Source of the DNA: Fragilariopsis cylindrus CCMP1102
Taxonomy: Eukaryota; Bacillariophyta; Bacillariophyceae; Bacillariales; Bacillariaceae
Direction: 5' to 3'
DNA length: 64,000 nt
NCBI GenBank assembly: GCA_900095095.1
Contig: FMBT01000397.1
Span: forward strand, 62,001-126,000
How positions within the stretch are numbered: the stretch's first letter is position 1; every line of letters starts with the position of its first letter. Below, one piece after another: positions 23,500-34,374 of this stretch. Below the pieces are notes generated by a model, which worked only from the letters and a program-made list of their open reading frames with translations, did no database searches and had not been told where the DNA came from. Made by a program: the position numbers and the translations under genes.

Positions 23500-26499
23500 A
23501 TGGGAAAGTCGAAAAACAAAAAACGAAACGGAACTAAAAATAAAAATGACGACAACAAGTATCCCTCCGTGGTAGGTCCTGATCTCTTCTTGTTACTACA
23601 GGGTCGTTTATTCGAAAAGAATGTTGCTTTGATTTTTTGTGGTGAAACTCATCATGATGCAATTGAAATAACACGGAATACACCACCAGGTCAGGTGAGT
23701 ACAATGAAAAAAGAGGCAGATGGTGTGAGTGAGAGATCGAACTATAACAAATCGTTGTCACCAACCAACCAACTCAATAATTTATTAACGTTCATTTATC
23801 TTCAGTTCGATGCTAAAGAGGGATGGATATCTCTGGATCAGGATGTCATATAGCTTTACCGGGTATTGTTTTCATTTCACAACAACACCAACAGCCGCAA
23901 CAACTACGACTAAATCAAATTGCTATTCGGGTATTGCATCCAGTAAATCGGAATAAACCTATAACTATTGAACGTGCCAAAGAGCTTACAAAAACATTCG
24001 TGGAAAAGTTTGGGAATGAAGAAGATATATCCGGACGGCATCTTGTACTATTGTGGATTTCATTATCGACATCATCAAACGACCCGCGTTGCAAAGGGAA
24101 TTGCATTCTTGTTAGAAATTGGAACGGAAGAAAAATACCGTGATAAATACAACTATAACGATGATGTTGTGGTGAGAAATAGGACAAATGATGTTGGAAA
24201 TCTTTTATTGAATGATAATAATAATAAATATAAATGATTGTGAATATGATACCGACAGCGATGACGATAGCGATGATGAAGACGATATCAATGATTGGGT
24301 ATTTTTTCCTTCGTCGTTAAACTACGAAGACGAAACTCCAACACAACAAATAAATCGATCACAACTTCCTCAGATCGTTTCGGAATGGATGCACGACGTG
24401 ATGATGACCACTGATCTACTACTGTAGATGACAACAACAACAACAGTAATTCTAGTAGTAGTATTGGGTCCCCACACGTCTTGTTTGAGTGGGGAGATCT
24501 TGATCTGGTGGCACATAAATTAAATAAACGTCGTCTCGGTATGACGGACGATGAGGTAACTGAAAACGAATACGACGAAACCATCCAGGAACGAAAAAGA
24601 ATCTTAAAAGAGAATCACAACGTATCGACCTTCGATGATTGGTTTGATCACGTGAAAGGAGGGAAAAAAGTAGTAGCTGAAAAGGAGGGGAGTAGTAGTA
24701 GTGACAATAATCAACAAACATCAGAATCAACAACAATAACAACAACCACCGATCACGCGGTACATCTTGTGTTGGAATCCTCCGTCCCACCCTGGGAGGT
24801 AGAATTGTACCGACCCTGCATTAATTCAAATGGTACTACTTCTACTACGGCAGAAGAATTTCGACTACATCCCGCGGCCGAATGCATCCGATGTTTGTCA
24901 GAAGATTCAGAAGAGTCTAGTGAGGATGAAGATGATCCGAGTAATGATGGAATCGGATCATATATGGACTTCATATACCGACGAATGATGAAAGCAGCGA
25001 TGATAACCACTGATGACGATAACAAGCAACAAACTAATATCATAGTAGATGAAACCAATATTGATCACCACAGTGACAAGAAGAACGACCAGAACAAAAA
25101 CAGTTGGTTGCATTGCATTGATGCTCGTGATCTGGGTTGTGAAGGGGCATGTCACGCAGAGGTTGTTAGGGAAAAGTGGAATGATCTATTGACGCAAGAA
25201 GAGCGTGAGGGAATTTCAAAACCGAACAAAGAAGTCAGGAATGACGCATGTCCGGTGAACAAAAACGGTGACGCTATGAGATTTCTTCCAGAAAATAAAT
25301 TAAATCCGGAACGGATCGAATTGGAAGATTTAAGATTAAAAGGTTTACTGGTTCGAAACGAGGATGACGAGGACGACGACGACGACGACGATGACAATGA
25401 GTGCCAGGACGACGTATTTACTGGTCTAGAATTTACATTCCCATCTTTTGAATTGTTCTTTGGACAAAATACCGACAACCTATATTATAGTCCTCACGTC
25501 AAATTGGCATATTCTCCCTTTCTTGCAAACTGCATTCAATCACTTGATAACTTTGAAGATTTTTTTATCAGGTTATTTTTCGGTGGGACGATCCCGGATG
25601 CTCTTGATCGTTTAAACATTCTGGAAACAAGTACAAGAGGTCACGTACACGTGCGAAGTCCAATTCTGAAACGCTGGGATCCTGAATCAAATTCGTACAT
25701 TTGGGAAGAACGCGACGATGGAGAAGAATACAATACTTGCCCATACTTTCCATCTACATTTCATTTAGTCGCTCGAGGTAGCTTCCCGCCCCGGACATTG
25801 AGTTCACAGCTTTATTCCAACCTACACGACTTTCGTGGCAACGAAGGAAATGATCAGAAAAGTAGTAGTAGACGTCAAGTAGCCCTTGCGATTAAATCCT
25901 GGATAATAAACTCTATCAGGCGTAATATGGATGATCCGAAAGCATCGGATGATATGGAGACTGGCGGTGAATGGTTTGAGGCCTATTTACGTGCCGTCCA
26001 TCGTGACATTTATGACGATATCGATGTCTCGGATTCGACTGTATTACTTCAGAAGAATTACATGAAAAGTATATCTGGTGGTAGACCCCCAAAACATAAT
26101 ATTGGAAAAATTAAAATTCCATCTGCAAAAGATTCCTTTGAGGAAATCGTGTCAAGATTTCGAGAGCAAGATAGTCTCCCACCCACAACGAATGTTATTA
26201 CACCTCGTGTAGAAATATTGGCAAAAATTATGATTGATATCTGGATGTCAAATTTATTTGATTTCTCATTGCTTCTTAAGATTGCGAATATTTGTTCGAA
26301 TGAGACAACAAAAGATAATGTAGTTATTGTGTGCTACAGTGGCTCATCACATGCGAAAGCAGCCAGTAAATTCTTCTGCAGTAGCAGTATGGACTTTAAG
26401 AGGAAGGCTCTGATTGGAAAATTTTCCTGGGAGGATCATGAATTGAAAACATTAGATCTACCTTCAAAGCTTTGGAATCTTTCTGAGTTATTTCGATGA
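23500..26499 (+). CDS. Large acidic protein with a GExH motif (possible EreA/ChaN/TIKI-like fold), 5' part frame-broken
   Basis: Not recognised as a named gene. Starts MGKSKNKKRNGTK at 23500; a donor GTGAGT at 23695 and acceptor TTCAG at 23804-23805 define a 111-bp intron. Exon 1 ends in LIFCGETHHDAIEI. Coding-like stretches follow in changing frames: CHIALPGIVFIS and PITIERAKELTKTFVEKFG, then FLLEIGTEEKYRDKYNY, then DINDWVFFPSSLNYEDE. From 24481 a 672-codon open frame continues, with blocks HAVHLVLESSVPPWEVEL, WLHCIDARDLGCEGACH and, near the end, VVIVCYSGSSHAKAASKF. An N-terminal GExH, a middle hydrophobic strand ending in E, a D-x-R block and a late GxxH resemble the GExH superfamily (EreA, ChaN, TIKI/TraB) and proteins I recall from giant algal viruses. 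That is inference. A D-rich run (about 25360-25400) and S/N tracts are inserted. Confidence 0.6.
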
Positions 26500-26847
26500 A
26501 CTATATATGCGTTTAGTGATTTTTGTTCCATGCGATTTTTCTTCTTCTAAACCGCATGCAAAGAACGCCTGCCTCTTATATCACACTACTATCTATAACG
26601 CTACAGACTAATGATATACTTTCAATCTTAAATATGCTAAGTTGGAGCTATGTTATTCATTAACCTTTTCTAATTTTATTATTATTGCTAGACTTTCTAT
26701 TCTTAAATACACGGTTATCAAAATGAATATATAATGTATACATTGTGAATGATATACATCTGTAGAAAGAAAACAACATACGATGGTATGTAATTCCGAA
26801 CAGGATTGCTTGCGATCTACATTCGTACAAAGGCAACTTTTGTTTCT
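26500..26847. other. Intergenic region between convergent genes
   Basis: 348 bp, AT-rich, containing the 3' ends of the GExH gene and of the minus-strand gene at 26.8-28.9 kb. No gene or repeat seen. Confidence 0.5.
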
Positions 26848-28854
26848 TTATTGTGCCACCGTTGTTGAGTATGATGTCATAGAGTTCTGCTGACCGTTGT
26901 TGTTGGTGGTGTCGTTGCTGTTGCCTGTTCTTGCATTCTGACTAAAGACAAAAGCGTCAGTTGGTATTGGGAAAGCATCGTTGTCGGTGTGGTGGTGGTG
27001 GTAACCAGAAATCTGACTATTATTGTGATTGTGATTGTGAGTTTGCTGTAAATGACTCAAGGTATCTCTACGAATAGGAAATCGAGTAGTCCTCATGGCC
27101 AACATTGCCCCTTCTATCAATTGCTTATGATGTTGTCGTCGATGGCTATTGATAACAGGTTGCTGCTGATGTTGTATTGTTTGTTGTTGTTGTTGTTCAA
27201 AAGAAGAAGTGAATGTAGGAACCGTGGTAGTAGTAGTAGCATTAGTATTTGTGTTTGCATTGATAGCTCCCCCAATCATACCTAAAAGACTATTTCTTCT
27301 TACTGAATAACGAAATAGATTATGACCTTCATTCGTCATCTTATCACTACTACTACTGTAAGCAGTAGAGTCAGAACAGGATTGTTGTTGTACTCCTTCT
27401 CCATTATTATTTTGAGCATAAATCCCCATTAATCGACGAGCATTCTTTTCTTGGAATCTTCGAATACTGTCAGTGAACAGCGATGGAGTAGTATCAAACT
27501 TCTTTGTTGCAGTATTATTTATATCACTACTCGAATCAGTTGCAGTAGTAACGTTGGTGCTGTTCCTACGTGTAGTAGTAGTAGAAGAAGTACTACTATC
27601 AAACGAAGAACCATTTTCAATATTGTTATAGTATGTATTGGAAATACACCACCACCACCACCACCACCACCAGTGTTACTATTCATGATGATACTGGAAC
27701 GACGTTGACGTTGTAATGCTAATAAGGCTGACATAGACGATCGTCGAGACTGTTTTTGTTGTTGTTGTTGGTGATGACGATGATGGTGATGTTGACTACT
27801 ACCATTGTTGTCATCCTCCCCAGTTGTACTTGTACTTGTACGGGAGGAGTCATCATTATCGTAGTTGTTATTGAAAAGAGACGAAGAAGAGGAATGTCGG
27901 TACGGATACACCTCTTTTTCATCTTGTACTGCCAGTTCTTGTGCTCTTAAAATAGCTAAATCACTTTGAGGTGACACTAAAAATCGAAACCGTTCTGGTT
28001 CTTTAATACCTAACATCCCCTGTCGAACCTGTTCAATTATCACAGTGGAATGGTATAACTTTTTCTTGGAATGATATTGTTTACTGGTATTTGTATCATG
28101 GAATGGTTCCAGTCCACGAATGCAATAATAACTACTACTATCCATTATATTATTATCTTTACTACGTTTCATACCACGAAGACATTCAATCGTTCGGACT
28201 CGATCCAATAAAAATTCTTCATAATCTTCTCTCTATAATAGTCAAATATATGAATATATAAGGAGTATATAAAATAATAACAAGAAAAAGGATTGTGAGT
28301 TGAGTGATGAGACATTGACTGTTTCTTTCTTTCGAGAATAAATATGTATAATGTTCATCAATACTACTACTTGTAAGCATAGACAAATGAATAAACAAAC
28401 AAACAAATAGATAAACACAAGCACACACACACACACACATTCTACTTACCGTATACCAAATATCTCTGTCATTGAAAACATGGTTATTAGGATAATCATC
28501 TTGTGAATGAATTATATTTCCATTCAGATCGTTCCATGAAACATTCTTTTTTGTGACTGTTGGTGTGTTCATTGTTGATAGAGTTAGAGCTGCATTGATG
28601 TTGATGCTGTTCATTGTTGAGAGAGTTAGAGCTGCATTGATGTTGCTGTTGCTGTTGCCATCGTCTTGGAAATCTGTAATACTAACCACACGACGTTTCT
28701 TCAACGGACGAAGTGATCCAGGTAATGACATTCTTCTTCGAATGATGTCGTTGTTGGAGGTGAGTATAGTATCAGCACTAGAAATAGAAGACGATGAATA
28801 TGACGCCAAGAGGCTGTTGCGTCGTCGAATTTGTTGACCGATAGTAGGAATCAT
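26848..28854 (-). CDS. Low-complexity protein with a conserved WYT/RGLE domain, two exons
   Basis: Exon 1 is 28854-28450, intron 28449-28233 (GTAAGT...TTATAG, phase 0), exon 2 is 28232-26848. Across the splice the domain reads FNDRDIWYT then REDYEEFLLDRVRTIECLRG, followed by YCIRGLEPF, IIEQVRQGMLGI and SDLAILRAQELAVQDE. I recall this layout (IWYT, RGLE, VxxEQxRQ, S-x7-A) as a common family of unknown function in diatoms. Exon 1 encodes a 14-residue tandem duplication (NAALTLSTM). Exon 2 has H/Q, N and G runs; at the GGT repeat (about 27650-27672) the frame changes and continues as NIENGSSFDSSTSS to the end, as if one base were missing. Basic RRRNSLL, RRMSLPG and PLKKRR motifs suggest a nuclear, phosphorylated protein. 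The function is unknown. Confidence 0.68.
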
Positions 28855-30051
28855 AATAATAGAAGAAAGTTTAAATGTATAACTGTAGTATGGTTCTGTG
28901 AGGTTTTATTAGTTTGAGTAGAAAAAATTATGGGGATAATAACGCGACTCTATATAATAAAATGATAAGCGATTGATGAGAAACTCTGCTAGTAGTGTCT
29001 TGTTTGTCTTGTTTTGTGAGATGCATTTGTGATCGGTTTTATATTTTGATTTGTGACCGTTTGTCATTTACCGTATTCGGGGTGTCAACAAGGACAGAAT
29101 GGCTCAGCTTATTAGTAAGATGATGGCGGAACAGAATTTTATTATTGCATCTCTCGATTTTTTCAGGTGACCGGTGTGTAAACAAGAAACACAAAAGTAA
29201 ATAAGTCCCAAGGACAGAATAAAATGGCTCAGCTTATTAGTAAGATGGCGGAACAGAGCGGAATTATAATGGCTTCGCTCAACATTTTCCCGCGCTATGT
29301 AATTGTGTGTGGAAATAAAGGAGTCATTTCTTCTCTCAACATTCGAATGATTGGTCATTCGCTTGTCTTTGTATCCTATGCATTTTTCGCTTACCTACAA
29401 TACTTGCTTCAAGCCTTTGTCCGTATTCTAATTATAGATCAGGCATAATATATGATGCTGATAAGTGAAATACTTCATAACCTTGCTATCATAAATGTTA
29501 TCCAATCCAATTTACGATCACCTACTCAACACAAGAATAATGCATGTAATGTGGGTCTTTGTTATTTCTATTTAGACAAATTGATATCTTATTTAAAATT
29601 GGTTTCCTTTATGCCCCATACTAACGGAAGGCCCAGCAAAAACGCATATGCCGAAAAGTCACAGGATGACTTCTTTGATTTGATTTTAATATGCAGAACA
29701 CAGAATTCAATCCAAGAACCGAAACGACATCATTGAAATCATCAATCTTTCTATTACGACACACAGACAACCGCGACACCAAAAATAATGGACATAGTCA
29801 TGAATTGAATGACGATGCCGATGATTATTACTTAACGAATTTCACTTAAAAATAGACTTAAAAATCAAAATATCAGTTTTCAACCACGAATATGAAAAAA
29901 AAATCGTCTCGATGTGGAAAATACGAGCGCGAGCCATTTTCCAGAGCTTCATTCAAATTTAATAGAATCGAACGACAGCAAGGAATCGAATGAATCATAA
30001 TGAACAATATTGTATAAATATACAGTACCGTAGAACAACACTACAGAGGAC
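28855..30051. other. 1.2-kb intergenic region with a tandem duplication
   Basis: Holds the promoter of the minus-strand gene and of the CTR gene. A segment of about 70 bp (29091-29160) is repeated 120 bp downstream (29211-29282); both copies start AAGGACAGAAT and contain a short open frame beginning MAQLISKM. The second copy's frame extends 74 codons (29224-29448) and an adjoining 94-codon ORF ends at 29736. Neither has a recognisable domain. Confidence 0.45.
29091..29282 (+). repeat. Direct tandem duplication, spacing 120 bp
   Basis: Copies at about 29091-29160 and 29211-29282 share AAGGACAGAAT, GGCTCAGCTTATTAGTAAG and GGCGGAACAGA. The second has an extra AAAA after AAGGACAGAAT and lacks three bases (ATG) later. 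Both keep an ATG-initiated MAQLISKM...AEQ frame. Confidence 0.75.
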
Positions 30052-30940
30052 ATGACGAACCACCAAATGAACATGGACATGAACATGAACATGAATGACG
30101 ATACCGATGCTGCCGACGATGCTGGTGCCGATGATAATTACTACAATGATAATATGGATTTTTGTAAAGGAATGTTTATGACCATGTCGATGAAAGGGTT
30201 TCAATCGGCTCTTTTTTCTAATAAGTCCGATTGTCTGACATTCTTATTTACCAATTGGAAATTAGATAGTTCTGGAAAATTTTTAGGTGCAATGAGTAAG
30301 TTCTCTATATCATATAAGATAATATACGTTTTCTGCATTTTCTTCTTCTTCTTCTTCTTCTTCTTCTTCTTCTTCTTCTTCTTCTTCTTTCTAATCTAAC
30401 GCAACGCAATGCCCTCTCCACCAAAAACACCACCACCACCACCACAAAATAATAACTAATGAAGTTTATACGTTTTTACTAGCGGTATTAAGTGAATGGG
30501 GTGGTACTACTACAATACGTCTACAAAAGGTATTATCCAGAAATCAAAGACTAAGAAAATATAACTATAGTCGTAAATGTATGATGACAGTATTATATGG
30601 TCTACAACAATTGTTAGGGTGGGGTCTTATGTTAATTTCCATGACATTTAGTATTGAATTATTTCTTAGTGTTATTTTTGGTATATTTATTGGTAAACTA
30701 TTATTTCCTCCTCCTACTACTGACTGGCCGCCTGCTACGACGACGACTAACAATCGTATTCGAAGGAGCACACGGGTAGCTGATGATGACCACAGCAATT
30801 ACGAAAATATTAATATTAATAATAATACTAATAATAATAATAACAACGATATAACAGCACCACTATTGTCATCATCACAAAGTGAAGAAGAAGAATCAAG
30901 TAACGGATCCTCTACTGCCATTCGCAGACGTCGTCGTTAA
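30052..30940 (+). CDS. CTR-type copper transporter, two exons
   Basis: Exon 1 is 30052-30295, intron 30296-30482 (GTAAGT...TACTAG, phase 1), exon 2 is 30483-30940; joined length 702 bp gives 233 residues. CTR proteins are trimeric membrane channels importing Cu(I). The N-terminus is methionine-rich (NMDMNMNMNDD, then MFMTMSMKG), as expected for extracellular copper capture. Exon 1 continues with a short TM1-like DCLTFLFTNW; TM2 has MLISM, the MX3M copper filter, and TM3 has GIFIG, the GX3G packing motif. The loop RLRKYNYSRK is basic. The C-terminal tail is N/S/E-rich and ends RRRRR, without the usual CC/HCH motif. The intron holds a long TTC run (about 30338-30388). Length and order of motifs fit the family well. 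Confidence 0.88.
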
Positions 30941-31812
30941 GTTAAGTTGAGTTGAGTTGAGTTGAGTTCATTCCATACAGTACTATTCTTTTGGCGTTCT
31001 ACACAAGTACCCTCGCTCTATTATCCTTACTATTTGTCTACTACCGTAGTACAGTACAGTGCAGTAGTAGATATATCATCGATGGCATGGCGTTTACCGT
31101 ATGTAAAATTAAAAACACGGTCGCTTCCATCTAGCTACTACTAGTAGCTAACTGTTCTCACGGGTGCAACAACCTAGTATTTTCAAAAGGTCCTTTTTTC
31201 TCAAAAGTGATATGAACAATTTGAATTCTTTTTCTATAAAAAGTCCTAGTAATAACATGGGGATACTACTATATGCAAACGTGGAAGACCACCATACGAT
31301 AATAATAACATGGGGATACTACTATATGCAAACGTGGAAGACCACCATACGATAAGGTATTTTTTTTCCTTGAGCTTCTTCCGGAACAGGAAAAAACTAA
31401 TGAATGAATGAATGATAGGAGTAGAGAATGAAAGAGGGGGGGGGGGGGTTATCCTTCAACAGGAAAAATGCATTTTCTTGGTATCAAATACTGATAATTG
31501 ATCAATATTCAATAGCTGGTGGAAACGAAGGCTGCTAAAATAATATTATTCAATAGACAGACAATTAGATGATGTTATGTCGATACATCATCAGTCTGAA
31601 TGATGTTATCACGATTCTGTTTTTACGCAGGATGATTTGGTGCTACCATGTACGCGACTCTGTGTATAATTAATATTAGTTTAGGATTATTTACAATTAT
31701 AATATTATTAGTCTATAGCGTTATAGATTGTAGTGTAATATTAGAGACATAGCGCGTGGGTTCATTTTTTGACACATCCGAATCTCCAGCGAGTTTTGTT
31801 TATTATCCCTAT
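30941..31812. other. Intergenic region with small tandem repeats
   Basis: About 870 bp between convergent genes. It contains a GAGTT run (30945-30968), a two-copy tandem repeat of about 54 bp (31251-31354) and a run of about 12 G at 31437-31448. No gene recognised. Confidence 0.5.
31251..31354. repeat. Two-copy tandem repeat, unit about 54 bp
   Basis: The block starting AATAACATGGGGATACTACT and ending ACCACCATACGATAA occurs twice in succession, near 31251-31300 and 31305-31354, and the copies are identical or nearly so by eye, so the duplication is recent. Confidence 0.8.
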
Positions 31813-33591
31813 TTAAGATGGATGTTGATACCCCAATGATTCCATCAATGAGTCATTCAATGCGGTACGGGCTGCATCGTAATCATTATCGATAAATCCG
31901 TACCGTTCCTTCGTATTTGGTTTTGAATACTTCACCCACGCCTCATATAGGCCCGTTGATTTATCATGTCCTGGACTGTCAGCTTTCGCACTAAGAAATA
32001 AAAAGAATCAAAAATGGAAAAAATATAATATATCAGAATTACGTGGTGCAACAATTGGTAAGTAACAGTAACAGTAAAGTAAAGTATATAGTAGTAAACG
32101 AAGCAAAGGAATGAAACGAAAACGAAACGAAAACAGATGAAAATCAGAAATCTCAATTCTCTTACTAATAACTTACGAATCAGTGACATGTTGAAATAAT
32201 TGATCCTCTCGAATTCGACCACCAGCACATTCACAAACAGTCGTTATTGTTTCTTTCGGATAAAATACTAAATCTTCCATCCGTACAACAACGAATGGTA
32301 TATCACCACCCTTGACACCATTTAGATAATACGAATACCAATCATTCCACAAATGCGCTAACGATAAATGATGATCCGTACGACCCTCCGCATATGTAAC
32401 CTCCACCGGATTCCATGGTGCCTTACTATTGCCTTGTTTCAAATGAGGACAATTTGTATTTATCTCTGTTGTTCTTTTAGGATTAGTTTTCCTATGATCC
32501 CATTTCGCTGTATAACCATTCTTACACATTGAACCAAACCATGAATATGGATGACGGATCGTTATGACTGGTAAAATATAATCCTTATTTATAGCCGCAG
32601 CCTTTTCAGTGGAACGTTCATTACGAAATTTTACAGGTGTATGCTTACCCTACATTTGCATCATCATCATCGTTCACGTTTTTTTAACAAAAAATTCGGA
32701 AGATAGTAAGATAATGAGATGAAAAATGCCATCGATCAAATACTTTAAAAAGTATAGTAGATACACATGGAGATACGCAATATACAATACCGAGAAAACC
32801 GCACAAGACTCTCGAATGATACGTAATAATAATAATAATTTTCACTCTTTTGAACTTACCCACGGAACTTGCCATCTCATACCATAACTTTCTTTGGATT
32901 GATGCTCACCCGACTTTTCACGTCGTTCCGGAATTTCACAATTTTGTTTTAGTAAATGTGTGACTAAATTGGTCCCGGTATTGAACATCCCCGATGCACC
33001 AAGCATCCTTTCCAAGGCTGGAACAGTATCACGAAATGTAGAACAGGACTCTAATCCTAATATCACAGGTTTTGGTCCAAACACTTGTCGTATTTGTGCC
33101 ATCGTTGGTAGGGATTTTTCCATGTCAGGTGTTAAATTTATTCCAGCCTCTTTTACTATTAAATCTTGTATGTATCTTCGATCAGCACTGTCACTATAAA
33201 CATCATTATCGTCGACGCCATCAGTGGTAGTGGTATTTTTGAATTTGTGAGTGTTTGCGTTATCATTATCATTATTAACATTGTTGTTGTTTCCTCCTCT
33301 ATACATATGTGATTCTTCTTCGAAAAAGTAATGATTTTCATGGATTGAAATTTTTGGAAATTGAGGAACTAAATACACAATATTCAAAATCACCATTGTC
33401 ACAACGACGATCACCAACATACGTGCTAACGTTTGATTGGAGACGTAAGCATGAGTAGATGATCGTGACGACGATGGCGATGACCATGATAACGACGACG
33501 ACGACATTCTATTCCTGCTCTCAATATTTCTTCTTCTTTTTCTGTTGAGCTGTGTTGTGATAATGGATGTGAGATGTGGTGGTATGTTCAA
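31813..33591 (-). CDS. Membrane-anchored sulfotransferase-like protein (copy 1), three exons
   Basis: Exons 33591-32860, 32649-32177 and 31990-31813; introns 32859-32650 (GTAAGT...TGTAG) and 32176-31991 (GTAAGT...CTTAG). The joined CDS gives 460 residues. Sulfotransferases move sulfate from PAPS to sugars or proteins in the Golgi. The N-terminus has one hydrophobic anchor (MLVIVVVTMVILNIVYLV), giving type II topology. The P-loop-like 5'-PSB site is GASGMFNTGTN, preceded by PVILGLESC; the 3'-phosphate block is IRHPYSWFGSMCKNGY. VVRMEDLVFYPKETI resembles the family's late conserved block. It is paralogous to 44622-46435, with the first intron at the same PWG site. The substrate is unknown. ATG 33507 (MSSSS) is an alternative start that keeps the anchor. 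Confidence 0.83.
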
Positions 33592-33839
33592 AGCAGGTAC
33601 TTGTAGGTACTTATTACTTATTACAGTTCAAAAATTTAAAATGTAAATATGTCACCGGACCATCCACAGTTTAGTCCCGCGTGGGACAGTTTGATCGATG
33701 ATGAACTCAATTTTCTCATTTTTCATTCTTCTCATTTCTCATGAGTTACGGTACTCTGTACCACGAAACACGAAACCGAACACACTCACAATATTTTTTA
33801 GAATATACAGTGTACTGTATATAAAATCACATCTCAATA

Positions 33840-33922
33840 ATGATTCTTCCAGCTCTATTGGTCAAGTTAGTCGTTGGTGGCGCAACTTTGATCACTACGT
33901 TACGATATGGTGGTGGACTTTA
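33840..33922 (+). pseudogene. SOUL haem-binding gene, 5' fragment cut by the Copia insertion
   Basis: The frame starts MILPALLVKLVVGG at 33840 and runs into YGGGLY at 33917-33922, where the Copia left LTR begins. The same frame resumes after the right LTR as YFWREAEKLEKP. The CTTTA at 33918-33922 is the target-site duplicate. This is the first of two parts; the other is 40011-40742. The hydrophobic N-terminus could be a signal peptide or anchor. Confidence 0.85.
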
Positions 33923-34330
33923 TGTTGTTTTTCAATCTACACTAGTAGTAATAAACTAACTAAGTAAACCAAAAGGTTTATGAATTTGTATTGCTAACCT
34001 AAACAAATTAAAAAGAGTGAGACCAGTGTGTGGTCCTTCTACACCAAGTCTCCACACACACTCACTTCACTTATCTACTACTACTACTCAATCCTATTAA
34101 CATTCTTACATACCGATATTCAATTCAAATAGTGAGCTCACTCGCTTTACTGACTCGCCAACTCCATATCGTATCACTTATTCCTTATATAGATATACAT
34201 ATAGGTATATATACTATATGATCATATTGCTTCGCCACACCTCGCTTACGCTCGCTCTCGCTCGCTTAAGTAACGGATCCATGACATCATGTGACGTCAC
34301 AACATGTGTGCGCGAGGTGGATCCCAAACA
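33923..34330 (-). repeat. Copia LTR, genomic left copy (3' LTR of the element)
   Basis: 408 bp, TG...CA, identical by eye to the copy at 39603. It contains the palindrome GTGACGTCAC at 34291-34300 and a CTCGCT-rich stretch (about 34240-34268). Confidence 0.95.
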
Positions 34331-34374
34331 CACTCCTGTCGTCAATAGTTAAAGAAACTGTTGACGATCTTAAC

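Noticed and set aside
30338-30388. TTC repeat thought to be a separate element
   Set aside because: It lies wholly inside the CTR intron and is a simple pyrimidine microsatellite before the acceptor.
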